18,997 bases of DNA from Chloroflexota bacterium (GTDB lineage Bacteria; Chloroflexota; DTOL01; JACQYG01). Of the stretch, positions 13,618 to 18,997 are shown piece after piece. Positions within the stretch are counted from its first letter, which is position 1. Every line of letters begins with the position of its first letter. Location: assembly GCA_016208345.1 (NCBI GenBank), contig JACQYG010000001.1:1-18997 (forward strand), given 5' to 3'. The position numbers and the translations under genes are program-made. The notes beneath the pieces were generated by a model that saw only the letters and a list, made by a program, of their open reading frames with translations, ran no database searches and was not told where the DNA came from.

Positions 13618-14535
13618 TTACGCCCGCCGTCTCGCCCTGGTTCCACAGCGTGGGCAGAAGCGATCACCTGCTTCCAGGGCCTGACCGCAGTTAGCGCAAA
13701 AGCCTCCTGCTGGCGCCGCACGATCCGCGCTCCCTTTGCGTGCCGCCTTTCCTGGTGGGGGGCTGTAGCGCTGAGGCCCGTAGTCTCGCCGAGAACGTTG
13801 ATCCACCACCCAATAAGCGGCCACGCCTAAGAGCAACGCCCCGCCGATGAGCAAGATCACCTTTCCCCAGTTCACGCCGCTAGCTGCCCCGCCACTGGGC
13901 GAGCCTTTTGTCACCGAAGGGTTGGGATCGCTTTTGGTGTAAGCAATCTTGAGTTCAATTACCCTGTCCCGCTCCAGGTCGCTATAGCTGTAGTTGTAGT
14001 ACTTGAAACCCTGAGCATCCGTCCCGATGGACGTGGTGGGTGGAGTAACTGAGAAGTTGCCAGCCTTGAGCGGCTGTTGCACCTCCAGTTGCAGGCTCTC
14101 TATGGCATAAGGGGCCTTGAACAGGTAGGTCATGCTCTTGTCAGGGGTGCCTTCCAGAGGGTTGTAATAGAATTCCAGGTGGAAGGTGGGGATCGGCAGA
14201 TTATAGGTCACCAAGGCATAGCCATCGCTGGTGTCTTTCATCTCCCAGACCTCGCTCGTGTGCTGCCCATTGGGATCCACCGCGCAGGCCGAGTTTATAG
14301 CCACCCCCTTAGGCACATAAAGCTGTACCCGCTGGGGGAAAGGCCCTCCACTGAACTCGCCGGAGTATTGCACCAACACCCGTGGGTCGTCGTACTCCGG
14401 CCAGATGGCAATGCTCACGCGCTTGATCTTCAGGTCTTCGGCAGCCAGGCCAGGGATCACACTGCCAACCATGGTCAGGAAGAACGCCAGGATCGCCAGC
14501 CAGCGCCAGGACGGCATGGGTATCTTCGGTTTCAC
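13618..14535 (-). CDS. Unknown exported protein with ectodomain, one helix and cytoplasmic zinc ribbon, 305 aa
   Basis: Signal peptide or anchor at about 11-32 (ending GLAAED), a beta-rich ectodomain at 33-205 (KIKRVSIAIWPEYDDPRVLVQYSG, then VQLYVPKGVAINSACAVDPNG), a Ser/Gly linker, a helix at about 224-244, a basic linker and a zinc ribbon with C280, C283, C294 and C297 (CANCGQALEAGDRFCPRCG). The start is GTG 14535 with AAGGAGAG upstream. The same order (ectodomain, helix, small cytoplasmic module) occurs in the 406-residue protein at 7375-8595, and the ribbon resembles those of the CcmI-like protein. I cannot name its function. Confidence 0.78.
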   Translation of the reverse strand: MKPKIPMPSWRWLAILAFFLTMVGSVIPGLAAEDLKIKRVSIAIWPEYDDPRVLVQYSGEFSGGPFPQRVQLYVPKGVAINSACAVDPNGQHTSEVWEMKDTSDGYALVTYNLPIPTFHLEFYYNPLEGTPDKSMTYLFKAPYAIESLQLEVQQPLKAGNFSVTPPTTSIGTDAQGFKYYNYSYSDLERDRVIELKIAYTKSDPNPSVTKGSPSGGAASGVNWGKVILLIGGALLLGVAAYWVVDQRSRRDYGPQRYSPPPGKAARKGSADRAAPAGGFCANCGQALEAGDRFCPRCGTRARRRA

Positions 14536-14554
14536 CTGTCTCTCTCCTTGCCTG

Positions 14555-14962
14555 CTACTCTATGGGCGGCGTGTCGGTTGGCCTGCCGTATTCCTGATAC
14601 TTGGCGTCCAGCCGTGCCCGCACCTCTTTCAGGGATAGCCCCTCCTTGCGCCAGGCCTCAGCGTCCAGGGCGATCTTGCCGCAGAGGTCGCAGGTAGCCC
14701 CATGTTCCTCAAAGCGACCGTCGGGCTTGATGAAGCATTCCTTCAGGTTGCGATGCGGCGGATTGGCCGACTGCACACAACCGCAATAGCAGGGCATTTT
14801 CTCTAAGAAGACCGGCGAACGCACCGCCAGGCGATATGACTCCAGACTGGTGGCCGAGGTGTAGACAAAGGCTGGAAAGCTCCCCACTTTTTCCGACTTC
14901 CCACATCCGGCCAGCACCACTCCTAGCGCAGTAAGCATTAGCAGGACGTATCTTTCCTTCAT
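14555..14962 (-). CDS. PCYCGC-motif lipoprotein, 135 aa
   Basis: Small lipoprotein of the PCYCGC family. The start is ATG 14962 (TGAGGAA before it), not the longer frame to 15109, which overlaps the Fe-S protein gene. The signal peptide ends at lipobox LAGC with C20. The motif PCYCGC is at 57-62 in EKMPCYCGCVQSANPPHRNL, with C76 and a further pair CDLC at 91-94, so seven cysteines are available outside the lipid anchor; several CxC/CxxC pairs suggest metal or thiol-redox function. The lipobox cysteine would be acylated by the Lgt encoded at 17936-18721. The function of the family is not established to my knowledge. It is 17 nt after the NapH-like gene. Confidence 0.85.
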   Translation of the reverse strand: MKERYVLLMLTALGVVLAGCGKSEKVGSFPAFVYTSATSLESYRLAVRSPVFLEKMPCYCGCVQSANPPHRNLKECFIKPDGRFEEHGATCDLCGKIALDAEAWRKEGLSLKEVRARLDAKYQEYGRPTDTPPIE

Positions 14963-14979
14963 TTCCTCAGTTTCGTCTC

Positions 14980-16359
14980 TTAGTGTCCATGCCTGGGGTT
15001 CATCGGCAAAAGGAACATGACCAGGTAGGCCAACGAGAAGAATCCCAGCAAGGCAAAATGCGGCCAGGCCGTGATCGCCGCTCTCCCCTCTCGCTTGACT
15101 ATACGCCAAAGGACGTAGGCAGAAGCACCAATGCCTATCGCCAGCACCATGATGGTCAGAACCGTCACCGTGCTAAAATCTGGGGGAGCGTCCGTCAGCG
15201 CCTCCGGCACCAGGCTAATCGGGATGCCCAACTGGTTCAACGCCGTCTGGATCGCCCTTGGCCCCTCCAAAAGAAGGTGCGAGAAGTTGTGCCCCAGGTG
15301 TCCAGAAAGGGCCAGGGGAATATAGGCATAGCCAAAGCGGGCGAAGATGGTGGCCAGTCCTACGCCACTCAGCCGCCCTGAGGCCCAGGCTGCCACCAGG
15401 TAGCTTCCCAGCCCCAGGGCGATGACCGCGCCAAAGGTAGCGGTGAAGGCAGCGTTGTAGCCTACCAGGGGGGTGTTTTCCACCACCGCCTTCATGTAAT
15501 CGCCCCAGGGTAGGGTCATGTCTATAGTCTGCAAATAGACCAGGGCTACCATCAGCACCGCAAGGGTAGACTCGGCTACCAAGGAGTGACGAAAGAGCCA
15601 AAGTTCCTGGCCCGGTGGGCGCGGTGCCAGGGCGATGGCCCCGTGCTGGCAGCTCTTCAGGCAATTCCCACAGAGATTGCAGTTGCGATTAGAGTCCATC
15701 GTCTGGGGGAACTCATAGAGCGGGCAACTGGCGTAGCAGGCCTTAGTCCTGCAGGTCTGGCATATGGCCTTATCCGCCCGTAGCTCCACAGCAGCGGTGG
15801 TGGCGTAGATGCCGGAGAGGGCCCCCAACGGGCAGAGATAACGGCACCAGGCCCGCTGCCGGTAGAGGAGGCTCATCAGCAGGGCACCGAGCATCAGGAT
15901 GAGCAGGAGTACCCCTGTGGCCCTGGGTGAGCCGATGATGCTAAAGGTACGGTCCACCCAGGCCAGTGCGGCGAAGGTGAAGACCATGAGCCAGACACCG
16001 TAGCGTTTCAGCCAGGCTCCAGGCTGGCGCCCCGCGGCCAGGCCCAGCCGCGCTCCCGGCTCCTGAGCCCAGGAGCCGATCGCCGCCAACGGACAGATAG
16101 CACACCAGGCTCGCCCCAGAAAGAGAAAACTCCAGGGTAAGAGCGGCCACCACAACGTCCAGGTTACCACCGTGGCAAAGTTGCGGGCCGGGCGGATGGT
16201 GCCAAAGAAGGCGAAGTACAAGACCAAGACCAGCCCCAGGACAGTGGCAATCTGAAAGATCGATGGCCAGAAACGGCTGTACGAGAAGGCCCGGAGAGGG
16301 TAGAAACGCAGCAGGCCACCCTCACTGGGTCGTGAGATAGACAGCAGCGTGGTTTTCAA
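14980..16359 (-). CDS. NapH/CcoG-like polytopic Fe-S membrane protein, 459 aa
   Basis: Membrane electron-transfer protein. It has hydrophobic segments and two membrane-boundary CxxC/CxxxC motifs: GRAWCAICPL (C86, C89) and WCRYLCPLGALSG (C172, C176). A cytoplasmic-type ferredoxin pair follows: C200/C203/C208/C212 and C227/C230/C233/C237 (CNLCGNCLKSCQHGAI), for two [4Fe-4S] clusters. The C-terminal half has five or so helices with histidines (LSGHLGHNFSHLLLEG) that could bind heme or metal. The likely role is to pass electrons across the membrane to the neighbouring thiol/selenol proteins (inference). The start is TTG 16359, with only a distant GAGGG, so it is uncertain. It ends MNPRHGH. Confidence 0.87.
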   Translation of the reverse strand: MKTTLLSISRPSEGGLLRFYPLRAFSYSRFWPSIFQIATVLGLVLVLYFAFFGTIRPARNFATVVTWTLWWPLLPWSFLFLGRAWCAICPLAAIGSWAQEPGARLGLAAGRQPGAWLKRYGVWLMVFTFAALAWVDRTFSIIGSPRATGVLLLILMLGALLMSLLYRQRAWCRYLCPLGALSGIYATTAAVELRADKAICQTCRTKACYASCPLYEFPQTMDSNRNCNLCGNCLKSCQHGAIALAPRPPGQELWLFRHSLVAESTLAVLMVALVYLQTIDMTLPWGDYMKAVVENTPLVGYNAAFTATFGAVIALGLGSYLVAAWASGRLSGVGLATIFARFGYAYIPLALSGHLGHNFSHLLLEGPRAIQTALNQLGIPISLVPEALTDAPPDFSTVTVLTIMVLAIGIGASAYVLWRIVKREGRAAITAWPHFALLGFFSLAYLVMFLLPMNPRHGH

Positions 16360-16398
16360 CTGTATGAATTCCCTCGAATGGGTAACGCGGTGAATCTT

Positions 16399-16422
16399 CG
16401 CGTCTCCGTGTCTCCGCGTCTC
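16399..16422. repeat. Three 8-bp tandem units CGYGTCTC after the selenoprotein stop
   Basis: CGCGTCTC, CGTGTCTC, CGCGTCTC abut the stop codon of the gene at 16423-17091 exactly. On the minus strand it reads as GAGACGCG/GAGACACG units, a type of low-complexity dispersed repeat often seen between genes. Confidence 0.7.
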
Positions 16423-17091
16423 TTACGGCTTCCCCCCAGGTGGTGGGATCCAGTTGGAGCGGACCCGCACCTCCTGGGTAGGCGAAACAGGATCGTTAGA
16501 ATGCATGGCGATGACAAACAAGTGCGGCCCCCCCATCCCCTCGTGCATGGTGAAGGGCGCGGCGATAAAGCTGCTCTCCCCTGGTCTCAATGTCGTCGTA
16601 CCGACGAACACCTCGGGTGGTCAGCACCCCTCTAACGTTTTAGCGATGGCGGGTGGCCGCATGGTCAGGGTGGCGTCACCCACATTGCGCACTGTCCAGG
16701 TAGCAACGACGTGCTGCTCGTAGACCAACGTCCCCAGGTCCAGATCAGGCTTCTCCACCTCCAAACGAGGGCCGCCGACATAGCTCGGCTTATAGCCGAG
16801 GGGTGGGGGTATGGGGGTGGCCATGGGACGGGGCGTCATGGTAGGCTCCAGCCAGATCGCGGTCACCGCCGGAACAGGTAAGGATGGTTGAGATGTTGTC
16901 GGCGTGGGCGACGGAGTGGTTGGTGACGGTGTCCGGTTCCCACGACCGACCAAAACGGCTGCTCCCAGAAGAAGCCCGCCGACCAGGCCGAAATAGGGCC
17001 ACAAGCGAGATGCCTTTGACGGTTCACGTTTCTTGCTCTTATGGACCCGTTTGCCTGTACGCCCCTGCAGCGGGTGGTGATTCTTAGACAT
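16423..17091 (-). CDS. Predicted selenoprotein: membrane-anchored DUF1573/Ig-like protein with Cys-Sec motif, 222 aa
   Basis: One reading frame from ATG 17091 (GGAGAAGA before it) to TAA 16423-16425, crossed by a single UGA at 16621-16623. It has a basic N terminus, one helix (about 33-48), a Thr/Pro-rich linker (about 51-100), then an Ig-like domain RLEVEKPDLDLGTLVYEQHVV... in which the UGA codes residue 157 directly after C156 (KTLEGC-U-PPEVFVG). After the UGA the domain continues coherently: LRPGESSFIAAPFTMHEGMGGPHLFVIAM. I recall a double-cysteine GCCPP motif at this place in related proteins, so Sec replaces the second Cys. A hairpin at 16591-16610 gives a suitable SECIS. The function is probably thiol/selenol redox or metal binding on the outer face. 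A nonsense mutation is the alternative. Confidence 0.82.
16591..16610 (-). promoter_or_regulatory. Candidate bacterial SECIS element of the Cys-Sec protein
   Basis: On the minus strand TGTTCGTCG, loop GTA, CGACGACA: six pairs, one bulged U, two more pairs. The loop begins with G and lies 19 nt after the UGA (16621-16623), inside the spacing usual for bacterial SECIS. A bulged U in the stem is a feature needed for SelB recognition in E. coli. Confidence 0.7.
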
Positions 17092-17241
17092 TCTTCTCCA
17101 TCATCCTGCCTTTTTTCGCTCACCAATAGGATATACTATGGTGGAATGCCTGCCCGGGCCAGGCAGGCTCCCCCATCGGTCACGGATGGCACAGGTGGAA
17201 TGGGGGAGCGCCCGGCGTCCTCACCATCACCTCCCTTCCGC
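17092..17241 (-). other. Intergenic region between the two selenoprotein genes, with two nested hairpins
   Basis: GCCTGCC/GGCAGGC (17148-17168) and CTCCCCCAT/ATGGGGGAG (17168-17208) are adjacent stems. A direct repeat GGTGGAATG occurs at 17140-17148 and 17194-17202. No U-run follows on the minus strand, so this may be a transcript-processing or pausing site rather than a terminator. No ORF is supported here. Confidence 0.5.
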
Positions 17242-17850
17242 TTATCGTTGCCCCAGGAGTGCCTGGATGTCCTTCTCCAAGGTCTTCTTGCTCGTGGCCC
17301 CCAGGTATAGGCTGTAGATTGTCCCTTGCGGTGTGACGAAGACGCTGAGGGGATGCCCGGTCAGGCGGTAGGCCTGTATCACCTGGGCATCGGCCATCAA
17401 GTTAAGGTAGTTGACCCTGTTGGCCTGAACGAAGGCGCGTACGGTGGACACATCCTCATCGCCAGCGTCTATGGCCAGGATCACTAGGCCCTTCTCGCCA
17501 TACTCTTTCTGGAGTTCGATGAGGGATGGAACCATCCCTCGGCACCACCCTCACCAGGTGGCCCAGAAGAAAAGCATCACCGACTGCCCCCGGAATTGGG
17601 ACAGGGTTACAGTGCGCCCATCCAAGTCCTTGAGGCTGAAATCTGGCGCTTTGGCCCCCGGGTCGACGTCTTCTGCCCTCGTGGATGGCGATGGTGGCAA
17701 GGAGGCTGACCCCGCTTCGCCTGGTGTACTGGTTGCCGACAAGGGTACAGCGGCCGGCCGGACGCGCCCGGCAATAAGGCCCACAGCGCCGATGCCCACG
17801 AGCATGAGAATCAGGAGCACTATATAAAGACGCCGCCTGCCATCCTGCAT
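17242..17850 (-). CDS. Predicted selenoprotein: membrane-anchored thioredoxin-like protein (CcmG/ResA type) with UxxC, 202 aa
   Basis: Thiol-disulfide protein facing outward, expected to keep apocytochrome or CcmH cysteines reduced. The start is ATG 17850, behind GGAGGAGG. A helix at about 8-27 is followed by a Ser/Pro-rich linker and the TlpA/ResA-like domain from [20 protein letters not shown]. The active site reads [19 protein letters not shown]: the codon at 17551-17553 takes the place of the first Cys of CxxC, giving U100-G-W-C103. The rest is intact: [19 protein letters not shown], the cis-Pro segment [22 protein letters not shown], then TAA. A perfect hairpin at 17521-17540 is the likely SECIS. 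Read as two ORFs, the halves would cut the catalytic motif. It is 85 nt after lgt. Confidence 0.87.
17521..17540 (-). promoter_or_regulatory. Candidate bacterial SECIS element of the UxxC thioredoxin-like gene
   Basis: On the minus strand GAGGGATG, loop GTTC, CATCCCTC: a perfect 8-bp stem (9 if the G-C next to the loop is paired). The loop starts with G and lies 18 nt after the UGA at 17551-17553. The hairpin is within the coding sequence, as bacterial SECIS elements are. Confidence 0.75.
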
Positions 17851-17916
17851 ACCATAACCTCCTCCGCAGGTAGTACGGTGTAGGGTAGGAGGCCAATCAC
17901 ATTGACCGCCTCGGGC

Positions 17917-17933
17917 GCCCAATACGATTGGGC
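17917..17933. repeat. Palindromic repeat 2 nt after the lgt stop
   Basis: GCCCAAT-ACG-ATTGGGC, a perfect 7-bp inverted repeat with a 3-nt loop. It could act as a weak transcript-end hairpin for lgt; no U-run follows. Confidence 0.65.
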
Positions 17934-17935
17934 TT

Positions 17936-18721
17936 CTACCCGCTAGGTTGAACAGTGCGACGCCGCATCAGATAACAGGCCAGGGGCAGGGCAATGACCA
18001 CCACAGCAAGCCCAATCACCTGTGCCTGGCGCAGCCCAAAGAGCGCGATGGTGTCCTCCCGCAGGAATGAGATGAAGACCCGCCCGGCAGAGTAGAGGGC
18101 AAAGCAGAGCAAGAGGAGCACCCCGTCGGTCTGGAAGCGTTTGCGCATTGCCCAGACCACAGCGAAGACGACCAGTGTCCAGAGAAGCTCGTAGGCCTGG
18201 GCCGGATGGCGAGGGACATCGTTTATGGGAGCCATGCTGTATGGGCTCGTCCAGACCACTCCCCAGGGGAGCGTGGTACGTGTGCCGTAGTTGCAGCCAT
18301 TGATCAGGCAGCCGATGCGCCCGATGGCCTGACCCAGGGGAAGGGCAGGGGCCGCCACGTCAGCCAGTTTCCAGAATGAGACCTTATTCCAGAGACTATA
18401 GGCCGCCACCGCCACCAGGCCACCCACCAGGGCCCCATAGATGGCCAGGCCGCTGAAGCGCAAGCCGAGGATCTCACCAGGGTTTTGGGAATAATAGTCC
18501 CAAAAGTCCAGGATATGGAAGACCCGCGCTCCCAGGAATCCGACAATAATGGCCCACGTGGCTACATCGTAAATGAGGTCGGTGGCTATACCCTTGCGCT
18601 TTGCCTCCCTGAGGGCGATGAAAAGACCCGTGGCAATCCCCAGGGCGATCATTACGCCATACCAGCGCACCTCCAAATGGCCGATGCGCAGCAGCACAGG
18701 GTCAATGGCGATGGTAAACAT
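17936..18721 (-). CDS. lgt: Prolipoprotein diacylglyceryl transferase, 261 aa
   Basis: Inner-membrane enzyme that transfers diacylglycerol from phosphatidylglycerol to the lipobox cysteine of prolipoproteins. It starts [22 protein letters not shown], typical of Lgt, and shows [11 protein letters not shown] near 91-101 and the Lgt signature [13 protein letters not shown] at 134-146 (the conserved Arg and Asn are present), then [11 protein letters not shown] and the C-terminal [14 protein letters not shown]. Seven hydrophobic segments and the length fit the family. There is no clear Shine-Dalgarno before ATG 18721. The product is needed for lipoproteins such as the PCYCGC protein at 14555-14962; this may be why it lies at the head of the array. 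Confidence 0.95.
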   Translation of the reverse strand: MFTIAIDPVLLRIGHLEVRWYGVMIALGIATGLFIALREAKRKGIATDLIYDVATWAIIVGFLGARVFHILDFWDYYSQNPGEILGLRFSGLAIYGALVGGLVAVAAYSLWNKVSFWKLADVAAPALPLGQAIGRIGCLINGCNYGTRTTLPWGVVWTSPYSMAPINDVPRHPAQAYELLWTLVVFAVVWAMRKRFQTDGVLLLLCFALYSAGRVFISFLREDTIALFGLRQAQVIGLAVVVIALPLACYLMRRRTVQPSG

Positions 18722-18861
18722 GCAATGCGCTGCTGACGTTTAACGGAAAGAATAGCCTATCATAAGGCTTTGCTGACATGCAGATGGGCCTGGGAGGCGG
18801 CCTCGCTGCTGACCGCCTCCCGTCGCGATTGGAAATCGCCCCCACGTGCCGTGTTGCATCG
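18722..18861. other. Intergenic region upstream of lgt
   Basis: It holds an AGCCT/AGGCT pair (18754-18769), a strong stem GGGAGGCGG/CCGCCTCCC (18792-18821) and a small palindrome GCGATT/AATCGC (18825-18839). The larger stem could end the YHS transcript, but it lacks a U-run on either strand. No ORF is supported. Confidence 0.5.
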
Positions 18862-18997
18862 CTAGCAGCAGCCGTGGCCGCCATGTCCGTGGCCCATCTC
18901 CACCTTCTTGCCCAGATACTTCTCCGGCTCCTTCTCGAACGACTTTTTGCAGCCGGCCGAGCAGAAGTAGTAGGTCACGCCTTTGTAGGCATATGTG
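18862..18997 (-). CDS. YHS-domain metal-binding protein, C-terminal part, cut by window edge
   Basis: The last 45 codons of a gene entering from beyond 18997. The visible part reads [20 protein letters not shown], then [24 protein letters not shown] and TAG. The FCSxxCKxxFxxxPEKYL pattern is the YHS/TRASH-like metal-binding module found on copper ATPases and as small stand-alone proteins. The tail HGHGGHGCC adds three His and two Cys, a further likely metal site. It is upstream of lgt and separated from it by a 140-nt spacer with hairpins, so it may be a separate transcript. Copper or another soft metal is the probable ligand (inference). Confidence 0.82.
   Translation of the reverse strand, partial: TYAYKGVTYYFCSAGCKKSFEKEPEKYLGKKVEMGHGHGGHGCC

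Noticed and set aside
17148..17208. Nested hairpins between the selenoprotein genes as a rho-independent terminator.
   Set aside because: No U-run follows on the minus strand, and neighbouring genes appear to belong to one array.
16423..17850. Treating both interrupted genes as ordinary pseudogenes or as four separate ORFs.
   Set aside because: Both UGAs fall exactly at redox cysteine positions, the frames and domains continue intact, and both have hairpins at SECIS spacing; chance would have to act twice in neighbouring genes.

Overview
The window is a GC-rich bacterial chromosome segment, and every gene I can support reads on the minus strand. No rRNA, tRNA, CRISPR array, transposase or phage gene is visible. 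The set of families (a CcmD-like protein, Cys-type CcmE, zinc-ribbon CcmI-like protein, Rrf2 next to cysteine genes, Sec-containing redox proteins, many short dispersed repeats at gene ends) makes me think of Chloroflexota or a similar uncultured anaerobic lineage. That is an inference from gene style; there is no rRNA to prove it.

Right two thirds (about 5018-18721, read from high to low coordinate): a long array for cytochrome c maturation (System I) and extracytoplasmic redox chemistry. After a partial YHS-domain metal protein (18862-18997) come lgt, a membrane-anchored thioredoxin-like protein (CcmG/ResA type), an Ig-like/DUF1573-like protein, a NapH/CcoG-like membrane Fe-S protein, a PCYCGC-motif lipoprotein, two unknown membrane-anchored proteins, two CcmE paralogues, a 54-residue protein, CcmF, CcmH, a CcmI-like zinc-ribbon protein, an unknown ectodomain protein, CcmA, CcmB, CcmC (broken) and CcmD. 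The array ends at a hairpin near 4949-4976.

The most striking result is that two genes of this array are each interrupted by one in-frame UGA, exactly where a redox-active cysteine is expected. The thioredoxin-like protein reads WATW-U-GWC, where the family has CxxC. The DUF1573-like protein reads EGC-U-PP. Each UGA is followed by a hairpin whose small apical loop starts with G and lies 18 or 19 nt beyond the UGA, which is where a bacterial SECIS element is expected. UGA is an ordinary stop in at least four other genes here (CBS, ccmA, ccmF, ccmI-like). I therefore annotate two adjacent selenoproteins within a cytochrome c maturation locus. Other unusual points in the array: both CcmE copies carry CPxxY instead of the classical His motif; ccmC has an apparent in-frame deletion that creates a UAG; and the 5' end of ccmB is occupied by eleven degenerate heptamers.

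Left third (1-4736): a sulfur/cysteine block. An Rrf2 regulator with three cysteines spaced almost as in IscR has its own good promoter. It is followed by an AT-richer cystathionine beta-synthase / cystathionine gamma-lyase pair (reverse transsulfuration), a 36-residue membrane peptide, a YeiH-family putative sulfate exporter, and the start of a cysteine synthase cut by the window edge. Just downstream of the Rrf2 gene is a remnant matching the leader and first codons of that cysK, which suggests that a second cysK was replaced when the transsulfuration pair arrived.
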